The notes: generated by a model from the sequence alone, not told the origin. A stretch of DNA of 64,000 nucleotides from CAKSEI01 sp964403505 (GCA_964403505.1 CAYOFP010000003.1:1-64000), one strand, 5' to 3'. Positions 14,069 to 22,533 are shown, counted from the stretch's first letter. A program made the numbers and translations.

Positions 14069-16543
14069 CTATAATCCCGAGGGATTTATATCTATTGATA
14101 TCGTTGTTTTACTTTGTTTTGCAAATTCACGCAAAAGCTCTGCGAAAAGCGAGCGTGTCCTGCCGTTCGCGATGCATTTGACGATCAGCCTCATTCTGAA
14201 AAGATCCTGCTTTTTGTATATGGGAGCTTCAAAAGGTCCGAACGCCTGTAATTTTATGTCGCCGTATTTTTTCGCCATGAGCTCTTTCATCTTCTCGGCG
14301 AATATACGGGATGCGGCGGTGACCTCCTGCTCGAATTTCGAGGAAAATACGAAAAGCACCATATCGCAGAAAGGAGGGAATACGAGCGCACGCCGCATGG
14401 CGATCTCGTCCTTATAAAACCCCTCGTAGTCCTGCGTCGCCGCATATTTTAATACCGGATGATCGGGGGAATAGGTCTGTATGACGGCTCTGCCGTGCTT
14501 TTGCGCACGGCCTGCACGCCCTACGACCTGCGTCACGAGCGAGAATGTCTGCTCGTTCGCTCTGTAATCGTCGAGATACAGAGAGGTATCTGCCGATAAT
14601 ACTCCGACGAGCGTTACATTCGGAAAGTCGTGTCCTTTTGTTACCATCTGCGTGCCGAGGAGTATATCGCTTTTGCCGATTTTGAAATCTTCAATAATGC
14701 TGTCGTAAGCGAATTTATTCTGCGTCGTATCCGCATCCATGCGTGTGACCTGAGCATATGCGAATTCATCACGGAGCTCGTTTTCAACTAACTGCGTGCC
14801 GAACCCCATAAACTGCATTTTTGCATTATTGCACTCGGGGCATTTATCGGGGACTGCCTCTTTGTATCCGCAGTAATGGCAGACAAGGTATCCCTGCTTT
14901 GCGTGTGCCTCGCCCGGGCATTCGTCCTCGCTTTTTTTGTATCTTGCATAGGTGTGATAGGTAAGGGAGACCGAGCAGTGCGGGCAGGTCTTTACATAAC
15001 CGCACATATTGCAGGATAGATAGTTATTATATCCACGCCTGTTTACGAAAAGTATCGTCTGTTCGCCCGACGACAGATTTGCGTTTATATTCTCACGCAG
15101 TTTAGTTCCGATCGGACTTGTGATCCCCTCCCGTGTGTCCAGGCGCATGTCGGCGATGAGCGTGTCGGGCAGGGTGGCGCTCCCGTAGCGTGAGGGCAGC
15201 TCGACGAGATTGTATCTGCCGCTTTTGGCACGGTAATAGCTCTCAAGAGAGGGAGTGGCCGAGGCGAGCAGCATCAGGGCATTATTTGCCGTGCACCGGA
15301 AGCGTGCGATATCCCGCGCGTGATATTTCGGGTTTTGATCGGATTTATAGGTGTGTTCCTGTTCCTCGTCGAGGATGATAACACCTAAGTTTTCAAACGG
15401 GGCAAAGACGGCGCTTCTCGTGCCGATGCAGACATCGACGAGCCCCTTTTTTATTTTGCGCCATGCGTCAAAGCGCTCTCCTGCCGAGAGTCCCGAGTGG
15501 ATCACGGCGATGCGCTCTCCGTACCACGAGGAGAAGAGAGCGAGCGTCTGCGGCGTGAGCGCTATTTCGGGGACGAGCATGATCGCTGCTTTTCCGTTTT
15601 CTATGACATGGTCGATCACGCTTTTTATTACCTGTGTTTTGCCGCTTCCCGTCACTCCGTATAAAAGCGCTGCGCTCGGTTTTCCGCTGTCGCAGAAGCA
15701 TGTCAGAGCGTCGCTTGCCTTTTGCTGTTCGGGCGATAGAATCACTTCTGCGGCATTGCCTTTTCGGAAGGCATAAGGATCACGGAATTTATCCGTTTTT
15801 TCGATAGTTATGTAACCGAGATCCTGCATTGCGGTGAGGGATGTGCGTGACACGCCGAGCGCATCTTTTAACTGTTCGAGCGGCGTGCGTCCGTTTTCGC
15901 TTAAGAACTCTATGAGCGCCTTTCGCTTTGTACTGCCGATCTTTTCTTTGCCGAGTCTGATGTCATGTATCCTGTTCTCGTCAATTGAAAGGCAGACAAA
16001 TTCATCGTATTTGCGGTTTTTATCCTTGACGATGATCTCTTTTCTTAAGTATCCGTCCTCGCATAGTTCCCGTAAAGTGCGCCGTGCACCGTCGCCGGCT
16101 ATTTTCAGTATTTCCTTCTCGGTAATGCCAGGCTTTTTGCACACGAGATTCAGCACGGGCTCGTCGGGCAATTCGCCCTCTGTGATATAATATGCATCCT
16201 CTAATTTTGAAAATGAATTGACGGGCAGGATCGCCTTTACCGCCTCGCCGAATGAGCAGAGCGTCTGCCCGTGCATGAACTTTGCTAAGTTAAGCATCTC
16301 GTCTGTCAGGGTAAATTCGGGATAGATAACACGGTGTAAAGGCTTTAATTTTATATTAGTTTCCGCATCGTCTATTAGGTCGGTGACGATGCCGATCTTT
16401 GTCGTGTTTCCTCCGCCGAAGGGAACGGCGACAAGTGCACCTTTTTTTATATCCTTATCGGCTTTGGGAATGTAGTAATCGAAGGGCTTGTCTATCTGAA
16501 ACGGCAAATCGAGCAGGCGAATTCTGCATATTTTTTTATCCAT
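14069..16543 (-). CDS. priA: Primosomal protein N' (replication restart helicase PriA)
   Basis: 824 aa. Superfamily 2 helicase that reloads the replisome at collapsed forks. N-terminal DNA-binding domains take roughly 270 residues, then Walker A GVTGSGKTQ, motif II DEEQEHTYKS, and the cysteine-rich insert that binds two zinc ions (CNMCGYVKTCPHCSVSL and CHYCGYKEAVPDKCPEC). Helicase motifs V and VI follow in LLGTQMVTKGHDFPNVT and QVVGRAGRAQKHG. In the Walker-B region the usual DEEH reads DEEQEH, shifting the histidine by one; this variant is seen in the family and probably harmless. The gene follows rpoZ after a 190-bp gap holding a repeat element. Confidence 0.96.
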   Translation of the reverse strand: MDKKICRIRLLDLPFQIDKPFDYYIPKADKDIKKGALVAVPFGGGNTTKIGIVTDLIDDAETNIKLKPLHRVIYPEFTLTDEMLNLAKFMHGQTLCSFGEAVKAILPVNSFSKLEDAYYITEGELPDEPVLNLVCKKPGITEKEILKIAGDGARRTLRELCEDGYLRKEIIVKDKNRKYDEFVCLSIDENRIHDIRLGKEKIGSTKRKALIEFLSENGRTPLEQLKDALGVSRTSLTAMQDLGYITIEKTDKFRDPYAFRKGNAAEVILSPEQQKASDALTCFCDSGKPSAALLYGVTGSGKTQVIKSVIDHVIENGKAAIMLVPEIALTPQTLALFSSWYGERIAVIHSGLSAGERFDAWRKIKKGLVDVCIGTRSAVFAPFENLGVIILDEEQEHTYKSDQNPKYHARDIARFRCTANNALMLLASATPSLESYYRAKSGRYNLVELPSRYGSATLPDTLIADMRLDTREGITSPIGTKLRENINANLSSGEQTILFVNRRGYNNYLSCNMCGYVKTCPHCSVSLTYHTYARYKKSEDECPGEAHAKQGYLVCHYCGYKEAVPDKCPECNNAKMQFMGFGTQLVENELRDEFAYAQVTRMDADTTQNKFAYDSIIEDFKIGKSDILLGTQMVTKGHDFPNVTLVGVLSADTSLYLDDYRANEQTFSLVTQVVGRAGRAQKHGRAVIQTYSPDHPVLKYAATQDYEGFYKDEIAMRRALVFPPFCDMVLFVFSSKFEQEVTAASRIFAEKMKELMAKKYGDIKLQAFGPFEAPIYKKQDLFRMRLIVKCIANGRTRSLFAELLREFAKQSKTTISIDINPSGL

Positions 16544-16548
16544 TTGAC

Positions 16549-16690
16549 TCCTCCTTGCGATTTGAGCGTGTTCACACTACCGCTCAAAGGCGGCTTCCGG
16601 CTGATTTTCCGCCGAACTTCGTTGTCAAATCTTGCATTCCGTAAAGGAGTGCGGCGATTTTCCGCCTTGTTCGACGAGAACACGCTCTCT
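16549..16690. repeat. Inverted-repeat-bounded element between rpoZ and priA
   Basis: GAGCGTGTTC (16564-16573) and GAACACGCTC (16678-16687) form a 10-bp inverted repeat about 100 bp apart. Inside, GGCGGAAAATC occurs twice on the minus strand (complements near 16604-16614 and 16651-16664), near other short palindromic pieces. A 68-codon minus-strand frame (16698-16492) crosses the element and runs into priA; it lacks a clear ribosome binding site and I do not count it as a gene. The element occupies the place where coaBC is found in many Firmicutes. Only one copy is visible, so its repeat nature is inferred from structure. Confidence 0.5.
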
Positions 16691-16733
16691 AAAAACATGG
16701 CGATCCCGTCAGGATCGCCTTGGTCTGTTTGCT

Positions 16734-17009
16734 TTACTTTTCAATTTCAGGTGCGTTTTTGATAATATACTTACCCGAGTCTATAAGACGTACAGCGCAG
16801 GTGACTGCTTTTTCATCTCTGATATCCTTATCGATAAGAGAAGCGAGGGACTTGTCAGTCTCTTTGTTTGCGATCATCCGCTCGGCGGCTTCTCTTTGTT
16901 TTGTGTACTCGTCTGTAACTATTCTCGCACATTTTGCCGTTGCGAGAACGAGGGTGTAGCGGTTGATCTCGCCTTTGGTGAGTTCGTCAACAGGTGGTTG
17001 GATTATCAT
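16734..17009 (-). CDS. rpoZ: DNA-directed RNA polymerase subunit omega
   Basis: 91 aa. Small polymerase subunit that helps fold and stabilise beta'. The RpoZ core is recognisable: GEINRYTLVLATAKCARIV, then the conserved downstream helix with KAVTCAVRLIDSGKYII. Position directly after gmk (24-base gap) fits the yicC-remA-gmk-rpoZ order. GGAGG precedes the start at good distance. Confidence 0.92.
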   Translation of the reverse strand: MIIQPPVDELTKGEINRYTLVLATAKCARIVTDEYTKQREAAERMIANKETDKSLASLIDKDIRDEKAVTCAVRLIDSGKYIIKNAPEIEK

Positions 17010-17033
17010 ATCTTATTCCTCCGTAAATAATAA

Positions 17034-17645
17034 TCAGTGTTTTGTAAAGTAATCTATAAAATCGGGAGAACGGAAGGTTTTTTTCTTTTCCGCCTCGATT
17101 ATGGTTAATATTTCTTTTGCGGCGTCTTCTGCCTTGCCGGTTTCGTTCACGACAAAGTATTCATATTTGTTAAAAAACTCTATTTCCTTGTGCGCCATGG
17201 CGAGCCGCTCGGCTATGACCTCCTCCGAGTCGGTGCCTCTGCCGTGCAGGCGCTCGCTCTGAACGGAAAGGGAAGGGGGCATGAGCATGATGAGTACGGC
17301 CTCGTCCATTGCTTTTTTTATATTCATACCGCCGTTTACGTCGATATCGAATATCACATCTGTGCCGAGGCTCAGCTTTTCCTCGGTCTCTTTTCTCGGC
17401 GTGCCGTAGAGATTCTCGACATATTCGTTGTATTCGAGCATATCGCCGTCGGTTATCTTTTTCTCAAATTCCGCACGTGTGATAAAGCTGTAGCTTACGC
17501 CGTCTACCTCGCCCTCACGGGGAGTGCGTGTCGTGCACGAAACGGAAAATGCGGCATTTTCGAGTGCATCCATGACATAAGGGATGACAGTCCCTTTTCC
17601 TGTTCCGGACGGAGCGGAGATGACGATGGGCAGTCCTCTTTTCAT
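17034..17645 (-). CDS. gmk: Guanylate kinase
   Basis: 203 aa. Converts GMP to GDP with ATP. Walker A SAPSGTGKGT is near the N-terminus; the GMP-binding segment CTTRTPREGEVDGVSY and the following EFEKKITDGDMLEYNEY are typical. Length is normal. It starts immediately after the remA stop (17646/17645), so the two are translated together. Confidence 0.97.
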   Translation of the reverse strand: MKRGLPIVISAPSGTGKGTVIPYVMDALENAAFSVSCTTRTPREGEVDGVSYSFITRAEFEKKITDGDMLEYNEYVENLYGTPRKETEEKLSLGTDVIFDIDVNGGMNIKKAMDEAVLIMLMPPSLSVQSERLHGRGTDSEEVIAERLAMAHKEIEFFNKYEYFVVNETGKAEDAAKEILTIIEAEKKKTFRSPDFIDYFTKH

Positions 17646-17894
17646 TTATTCCTCCTCGGTTTCTGCGCTTATCGCCGACATGAGCTTTTCCGGGGTCAGT
17701 GCAGAGAGTATGATGTGCTCGCTGTCACAGAAGATGACAGCCTTTGTTTTTCGGCCGCAGGATACGTCGATCACCCTGCCGTGCTCTTTTGCATCCTGCA
17801 CCATACGTTTGATCGGTGCGGCGTCGGGAGAGGCGATGGAGACGACTTTTTCTGCGTTTATCATGTTTCCGAAGCCTGCGTTGATGAATATCAT
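17646..17894 (-). CDS. remA: RemA-like DNA-binding regulator (DUF370)
   Basis: 82 aa. The family member in Bacillus subtilis, RemA (YlzA), is a DNA-binding activator of biofilm-matrix and osmolyte genes. The sequence matches the DUF370 family along its length: INAGFGNMINAEKVVSIASP, GRVIDVSCGRKTKAVI and the late SEHIILSALTPEKL. Located between yicC and gmk as in Bacillus. The short length and operon position make identification firm; regulatory targets in this organism are unknown. Confidence 0.9.
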   Translation of the reverse strand: MIFINAGFGNMINAEKVVSIASPDAAPIKRMVQDAKEHGRVIDVSCGRKTKAVIFCDSEHIILSALTPEKLMSAISAETEEE

Positions 17895-17896
17895 GT

Positions 17897-18784
17897 TTAC
17901 TCCAGATTCTGAATTTGTTCTCTGATTTTTTCGAGCTCGTTTTTCATTTCGATCACGAGCTTGGCTATGTCGGTATTCTGCGCCTTAGAGCCGATGGTAT
18001 TTGTCTCTCTGTTCATTTCCTGCAAAAGGAAATCGAGCTTTCTTCCGACGGGCTCATCCTGGGCGAATATTTCATCATAGCTCTTGAAGTGAGAGTCGAG
18101 ACGGACGAGCTCCTCGTCGATTGCGACCTTGTCTGCGAAAATCGCACACTCGGTGAGGATGCGTGATTCGTCCATGGTGATCTTGTTGTCGGAAAGCACC
18201 TCACGCAGCTTTGCCTCCAACTTGTCATGATATGATGCGATACACTCGGTACTTTTTTCTGCGATCTTATCTTTTATCTTCATTAAGACAGCTTTTTTCG
18301 CCATCAGATCTTCCATCAGCCGCTTGCCCTCGTTTTCTCTCTGGGCGAGGAAGACGGAGAGCGCTGCATCTACTACCGGCTTGATATCCTGCCAGTCCTT
18401 TTCTGCGTCCTCTTCTTCCTTTGTGACCCTGAATATATTCGGATTAGAGGCGACGCTCATGACCGAGATATCGTTTGCGAGACCGTATTCGTCACGCAGG
18501 CGCTCGAGTGCGGCGATATAGCTTTTTACATATGCATCGTCGAGGGAGACGAGCGTCCCCTGGGATTCGGTCAGCTCGATCTGCACGAAAACGTCGACCT
18601 TGCCGCGCGAAACGCCGCAGGACTGAATATAGGATTTTATCTTTTCCTCGAGAAAGCTGAATGCTCTCGTTATTTTCACCGAGCAGTCAAAAAATCTGTT
18701 ATTTACACTTTTAATTTCGACGGTGATGTTTTTCGCACCGATCAGTTCTTTTGCCCGTCCGAAGGCGGTCATACTTCTTACCAC
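17897..18784 (-). CDS. yicC: YicC/YloC family endoribonuclease
   Basis: 295 aa when begun at GTG 18784, giving MVRSMTAFGRA, the usual opening of the family (M-I/V-R-S-M-T-x-F/Y-G-R). GGAG sits 9 bases upstream. TTG 18790 is also open but only three bases from the same GGAG. Other landmarks: EIKSVNNRFFD, the central helical region, and the C-terminal RKLDFLLQEMNRETNTIGSKA with ...KLVIEMKNELEKIREQIQNLE. YicC proteins are endoribonucleases implicated in RNA turnover. First gene of the large minus-strand housekeeping operon. Confidence 0.93.
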   Translation of the reverse strand: MVRSMTAFGRAKELIGAKNITVEIKSVNNRFFDCSVKITRAFSFLEEKIKSYIQSCGVSRGKVDVFVQIELTESQGTLVSLDDAYVKSYIAALERLRDEYGLANDISVMSVASNPNIFRVTKEEEDAEKDWQDIKPVVDAALSVFLAQRENEGKRLMEDLMAKKAVLMKIKDKIAEKSTECIASYHDKLEAKLREVLSDNKITMDESRILTECAIFADKVAIDEELVRLDSHFKSYDEIFAQDEPVGRKLDFLLQEMNRETNTIGSKAQNTDIAKLVIEMKNELEKIREQIQNLE

Positions 18785-18836
18785 AGCCAATAACTCCGCT
18801 ATATATATTTATATATAATATAATAACATAAAAAGG

Positions 18837-18865
18837 GCAGGATGTCAACGAAAATGACATCCTGC
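18837..18865 (-). terminator. Intrinsic terminator after the GNAT-like gene
   Basis: 11-bp stem GCAGGATGTCA / TGACATCCTGC (18837-18847, 18855-18865) with a 7-nt loop. On the minus strand it is followed by CCTTTTT. It separates the unknown-function operon above from yicC below. Confidence 0.85.
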
Positions 18866-18871
18866 TTTTAC

Positions 18872-19723
18872 CTATATTTCATACAAAAATGCGCCGTAAC
18901 CGTTGGTCGTGGTTTGGTGATTTTTGAGATATTCTCTGTAAAAACGCTGAAGTGAGGTGTTTTTCGGTAGCTTTTCGGGTGGGAGGGAAGCGTCTTTGCC
19001 GAAAACACGCCATGCATTTGAAAAACCGTCTCTCTGCCTGTACTCGAGGATATCGAAATCGAGCGCAAACGCATGAATGTTCGAGTGCTCGGGCAGAGCC
19101 TCACGCAGTTCCCTCGATAGGAGCCACGAGTCGCATACAAAGAGCAGTGTTCCGTTTATGGCATATTCAGCGTAGAATTTTGCCGCATCGGCATAGGAGC
19201 GAAGCACCCGTTCCCGGTCGAGCGGTCCGTCCTCTGGAATGTGGATGTTTATTGCCGTATCGCCTGCTTTGCGGTCTTTGTAATCGTGTGCGAGGGGATA
19301 GGTCTCGTATTCCAATCTCCCTATCTTAAAGCGTGTCAGGTCGAAAAATCTGCCGAACCAGCTCGTATACACGCCGAGCACCCCGTGATTTTCGACGGTG
19401 GAGTGCGCTTTGTATACAAGATCGGAAAATGATGCGGCAAACAGCGTGTCACTCAGTCCCTTTTCACGGTATCTGCGTTTTGCCTCAGGTAAAAGTGAGA
19501 GAAAGAATATCAGCCCTGCCTGCATCGGGTGTACCCCCTGTGCGATGCGGCCTGCATCCTCGTATATTTTCTCGTAGTCGCAGGTCCCGGTCTTTTCGTA
19601 TTCCGTGACGGCGGCGTGTATGATCATGGAAAAGGGTTTTTGCGCCATCAGCGTATCGTGCACCGAGCGAAGATGTGCTGTTTCCTCCTGCGAAAAGCCT
19701 ATTTCTTTCAGTATTTCTTCCAT
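18872..19723 (-). CDS. GNAT-like acyltransferase-domain protein of unknown substrate
   Basis: 283 aa. I recognise the two-part architecture of the family annotated as acyltransferase domain-containing (NAT_N plus GNAT_C): an N-terminal helical part up to about residue 115, then FFDLTRFKIGRLEYETYPL, INIHIPEDGPLDRERVLRSY and FVCDSWLLSRELREALPE in the C-terminal part. These strings (RFKIGRL, HIP.DGPL, CDSWLL) are the signatures I rely on. Enzymatic activity has not been defined to my knowledge. It overlaps the preceding membrane-protein gene by 16 bases and is the last gene of a four-gene operon starting at the DUF5685 gene. Confidence 0.75.
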   Translation of the reverse strand: MEEILKEIGFSQEETAHLRSVHDTLMAQKPFSMIIHAAVTEYEKTGTCDYEKIYEDAGRIAQGVHPMQAGLIFFLSLLPEAKRRYREKGLSDTLFAASFSDLVYKAHSTVENHGVLGVYTSWFGRFFDLTRFKIGRLEYETYPLAHDYKDRKAGDTAINIHIPEDGPLDRERVLRSYADAAKFYAEYAINGTLLFVCDSWLLSRELREALPEHSNIHAFALDFDILEYRQRDGFSNAWRVFGKDASLPPEKLPKNTSLQRFYREYLKNHQTTTNGYGAFLYEI

Positions 19724-20244
19724 TTCAGAAACTTCTCCACGCCGAGTCTTTTTCTCAGCTTGATAAAATAAAGGGATATCAGCCTTGTCAGTACAAAGTC
19801 AAAAAGGATACATGCGCCGACTCCAAGGAAAAAGGTAACGAGCTCTATGGCGAGACCGTCGTTTATAAGCAAAATATACCGTGAGAGCAGCAGCGTTGCC
19901 CCGATGGCCGCACAGAAATATACTGTTTTTATAACGGTGAGCAATATCCCGTTTTTGATTCTCACTTCGGCGAGGTTTTTCAGCAGCGGATAATTTCCCG
20001 CAAAAAAGAGATAGATTAGTGAAATAAATTTTGTCGGCAATATGAAAAATGAGAGCACGCCTGTTGCAAGATATATGAGAAATGACGCTTTTTTTCCGAG
20101 CTCGATACGGGAAAATGCAATGATAAGCGATGCTGCAAAGCACAGCGATATATCGAGGATGTCGGTGACTGCACCAAACCATAAGAGCGCTACGCCGAGC
20201 GCCGTGAGCATGGAACAGAATGAAACGAATCTCGTTCTTTGCAT
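19708..20244 (-). CDS. Polytopic membrane protein, function unknown
   Basis: 178 aa from ATG 20244, which overlaps the stop of the J-protein gene (TGATG); a longer frame from 20277 would lie inside that gene. About five hydrophobic segments: around residues 5-25, 28-42, 50-70, 95-120 and 130-155, ending in a basic tail (KLRKRLGVEKFLKWKKY). No transport or enzyme motif was recognised. It lies between the J-protein and the GNAT-like gene in an operon with overlaps at every junction, which suggests that the four products are made in fixed proportion. Confidence 0.7.
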   Translation of the reverse strand: MQRTRFVSFCSMLTALGVALLWFGAVTDILDISLCFAASLIIAFSRIELGKKASFLIYLATGVLSFFILPTKFISLIYLFFAGNYPLLKNLAEVRIKNGILLTVIKTVYFCAAIGATLLLSRYILLINDGLAIELVTFFLGVGACILFDFVLTRLISLYFIKLRKRLGVEKFLKWKKY

Positions 20245-20849
20245 CAGCAGCACCTGATAAGGTCTCCGCCGCAGCATTCACAGAGACAGTCGGCGCAGAT
20301 AAGAGTCTGACACACATCGCACATGTCGCAGTCGCTGTCGTTTACCGTACGGTATCCGCTCGTTGTAGTGCCTGCCGCCATATGCGCCTTGTTTCTCGCT
20401 TCACTGTATTCGGCGTTGCCGGGATCCATGTAGCACGCAGTGTCAAAGCACTTTTTCGCATCGAAGTACCAGCCTTTTTGCGCTAAGACTACACCTTTTA
20501 AGAAGTTCCATTCGGCGTTTCTGTCCTCGGTCGCTATGGTATCGAGGATCGTCTCGGCCTGTAAAAACTGTCCCCTGTTTATCATAATGCGTATTTCACG
20601 GAAATTACTGTCCGAGTAGTCGTGATATGCACGGTTTCCGTCAAAGGTGGTCTTACCGTTTACCCGGATTTTCTGTATCTCGTCGTATGCGGTGTTGATC
20701 TCCTTCATCTTCTCGCTCGCCATATCGGCGAGTGGAGAATCGGCATAATTATCGGGGTGATATTTTTTGGCAAGCTCTCTATATGCTTTTTTTATCTCGT
20801 CGTCGCTCGCAGTCGGCGAGACGCCGAGTATCTTATATGGGTCGTTCAT
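20244..20849 (-). CDS. J-domain (DnaJ-like) protein with Cys-rich tail
   Basis: 201 aa from ATG 20849, which overlaps the DUF5685 stop (ATGA) and gives MNDPYKILGVSPTASDDEI at once; the longer frame upstream is not plausible. The J domain occupies residues 1-70 with the HPD motif at 31-33 (KKYHPDNYA). A TPR-like helical middle follows (QFLQAETILDTIATEDRNAEW, GWYFDAKKCFDTACYMDPGN). The last 25 residues carry nine cysteines (CDMCDVCQTLICADCLC...CC). There is no G/F region or DnaJ zinc domain, so this is a type-III J-protein that would recruit DnaK for a specific task. The Cys-rich tail may bind metal. Confidence 0.88.
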   Translation of the reverse strand: MNDPYKILGVSPTASDDEIKKAYRELAKKYHPDNYADSPLADMASEKMKEINTAYDEIQKIRVNGKTTFDGNRAYHDYSDSNFREIRIMINRGQFLQAETILDTIATEDRNAEWNFLKGVVLAQKGWYFDAKKCFDTACYMDPGNAEYSEARNKAHMAAGTTTSGYRTVNDSDCDMCDVCQTLICADCLCECCGGDLIRCC

Positions 20850-21688
20850 TGATTTGTCTGAGCCTTTCCGGCCTTTTCCGTCATTTCGGGAAGCCCTTTT
20901 GTTATGATGTTTTCGAGTATATTGTATATCCCGCTCTCGCACTCGACAAGCGAGAGCGCCGCTTCGGCGCATGATAATTCTTTTGAAAGAGAAGTGCGCA
21001 GAGTGTCAAGTGCATCCGCCTTTGTCTTGCAGGAGAGGGTGAGCGGATTGTATGCGCCGGTTTTTCTGTCACGCTCAAAATCGTCGAGCGCATCGGTAAA
21101 GTAGATCCATTTTCCGATTCGGAAGCAGATCTCTCTGCCGATCCGGGCACTGTCGTATGACAGGGCATGTGCGCCGTATTCTCCGAGCAGACGACCGAAT
21201 ACTTCCGCACCCTCGTCGGAATACGAAGAGCGCCGTTTTTCGATATCGGATAGCTTTTTGAGAAGCTCGCCCGTGATGCTGTCAAGCTCGGATAGCCCTG
21301 CCTTTTTGCGCATATGTGCGGCGTGGGGGAGCAGGAGTGTTTTTGCGATTTTTTTTATGCCTTTTTCATCGGAGATGTCGTCACGTACTTTGTGATATGT
21401 GAGCAGGGCGCTTGCCGCCGCACAGTACTCGAGCTGAGCGTTGCTTTTTAAATACGGGCGTTTCTTCACGGGGTGAGCCATACATGCGCCCGTGCCGAAT
21501 TCCGCTTTTTCGCCCGACAGCGCCATGCGCAAAAGAGCGAGAAAGACAAAGTCATACGATAGCGTAAAACGTGCGGCGCAGGAAATGCACTTTCCCGAGC
21601 ATTTGCACAGTCCGCAGTAAAAGGCCTTGTATGTATTGTATTCTTTGACCCGCAGCTCGCCGTTTGCAGGCTTGACATATCCGAACAT
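20846..21688 (-). CDS. DUF5685 family protein
   Basis: 280 aa from ATG 21688, giving MFGYVKPANGELRVKEY, the typical opening of this clostridial family. The alternative in-frame ATG at 21703 lies upstream of the -10 box and cannot be transcribed from the promoter seen. Cysteines cluster early (YCGLCKCSGKCISC), resembling a metal or cofactor site, and the rest is mostly helical (LLTYHKVRDDISDEKGI, FTDALDDFERDRKTGAYNP), recalling an all-helical isoprenoid-synthase-like fold with Asp-rich motifs; this resemblance is weak. Function unknown. First gene of the DUF5685-J-protein-membrane-GNAT operon. It has no ribosome binding site because transcription is predicted to start at the ATG. Confidence 0.82.
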   Translation of the reverse strand: MFGYVKPANGELRVKEYNTYKAFYCGLCKCSGKCISCAARFTLSYDFVFLALLRMALSGEKAEFGTGACMAHPVKKRPYLKSNAQLEYCAAASALLTYHKVRDDISDEKGIKKIAKTLLLPHAAHMRKKAGLSELDSITGELLKKLSDIEKRRSSYSDEGAEVFGRLLGEYGAHALSYDSARIGREICFRIGKWIYFTDALDDFERDRKTGAYNPLTLSCKTKADALDTLRTSLSKELSCAEAALSLVECESGIYNILENIITKGLPEMTEKAGKAQTNQ

Positions 21689-21694
21689 AGTATT

Positions 21695-21723
21695 ATTATA
21701 CAATACCTTGGTTTTTAATGCAA
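21695..21723 (-). promoter_or_regulatory. Promoter giving a leaderless mRNA for the DUF5685 operon
   Basis: Minus strand: TTGCAT (21723-21718), 17-bp spacer, TATAAT (21700-21695), then exactly six bases and the A of ATG 21688. The usual 7-nt offset from the -10 box puts +1 on that A. Confidence 0.8.
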
Positions 21724-21780
21724 GAATTAAAAGTGAATACCGGGTAAATAAAAAACACGGGGAGCGTCTGCTCCTCGTAT

Positions 21781-22314
21781 TTATTCATATTTCGCACGCT
21801 CTCCGCCGATGTATTTCGGGCGTGTCCTCGCACAGAGGATATTCGCCTCGCCTATTTTAGAGAGGGAGAGCCGCACGGGTACGGCGACCTCTTTTAAGTG
21901 CATGCCGATGAGCGTGCCGCCGATATCGAGCCCTGCATGTGCCTTGATATGCTCGACCGCCGTCGGAGCGTCGAATTTCTCCCATGCGTTCGTGGCGAAA
22001 GAACCGCCTGCTTTCGGCTTCGGAACGACGCAAACAGGCTCATATCCGTATTTTTCCGCACATTCTTTTTCGATGATGATCGCACGGTTGAGATGCTCAC
22101 AGCATTGTGCGGCGAGGAATATACCCTTTTCACGGCATACGCCGTGTATCACATCGAAAATCACGCTTGCCGTGTCGTAATCTGAGTCGTGACCGATCGT
22201 GCCGCCCGATACCTCGCTTGATGAGCAGCCTACGACGAGTATGTCGTTCGCACCGAGGTGTGCGGCTTCTATTATCTCTTTTGCGGCTCTTGCCGCCTGT
22301 TCTCTTATATCCAT
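21781..22314 (-). CDS. TIGR01440 family protein (DUF436)
   Basis: 177 aa from ATG 22314. The family signatures are clear: LVVGCSSSEVSGGTIGHDSD, AAQCCEHLNRAIIIE and a late GLDIGGTLIGMHLKEVAVPV. Family members are widespread in Firmicutes; structures exist but no reaction is established. The longer frame from 22350 would start inside the -35 region, so ATG 22314 is the start; the promoter puts the transcript start within one base of it and no ribosome binding site exists. Monocistronic. Divergent from wecB, with the MITE-like element between the two promoters. Confidence 0.92.
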   Translation of the reverse strand: MDIREQAARAAKEIIEAAHLGANDILVVGCSSSEVSGGTIGHDSDYDTASVIFDVIHGVCREKGIFLAAQCCEHLNRAIIIEKECAEKYGYEPVCVVPKPKAGGSFATNAWEKFDAPTAVEHIKAHAGLDIGGTLIGMHLKEVAVPVRLSLSKIGEANILCARTRPKYIGGERAKYE

Positions 22315-22321
22315 GGTATAT

Positions 22322-22350
22322 ATTATAATCTTTTCGGGTAAAACTGTCAA
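22322..22350 (-). promoter_or_regulatory. Perfect-consensus promoter of the TIGR01440 gene (near-leaderless)
   Basis: Minus strand: TTGACA (22350-22345), 17-bp spacer, TATAAT (22327-22322), then 7 bases to ATG 22314; +1 falls one base before, or on, the A. Confidence 0.88.
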
Positions 22351-22357
22351 GATACTT

Positions 22358-22533
22358 AAGGCAACACCGCATAATTCACGGCTGTCGCCTTGACGGCATA
22401 CTTGCTTACATCTTTTCCGTCATACTTCACAAATCTCGTCGGCAGAGGCTCTACTCTCGCCTCCTCGATTTGTTTAATCTGACGAAAAATCTGTCGGCGC
22501 AATTACACCGTCAGAATTGTGCGGTATTGCCTT
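22358..22533 (+). repeat. Complete 176-bp MITE-like repeat (copy 2)
   Basis: The left end AAGGCAACACCGCATAATTC and the right end, read on the minus strand as AAGGCAATACCGCACAATTC, are terminal inverted repeats with 2 mismatches in 20. Flanks GATACTT (22351-22357) and GATATTT (22534-22540) agree in 6 of 7 positions, as expected of a target-site duplication. Internal palindromes include ACAAATC/GATTTGT and GAGGC/GCCTC, and CTGTCGGCG facing CACCGTCAG. No ORF. The right two thirds recur at 1-107. It is non-autonomous; no transposase is nearby. Confidence 0.88.

Noticed and set aside
16492..16698. 68-codon minus-strand frame over the rpoZ-priA gap element
   Set aside because: No ribosome binding site, overlaps the priA start out of frame, and coincides with an inverted-repeat element; more likely repeat DNA than a gene, though kept as a possibility.
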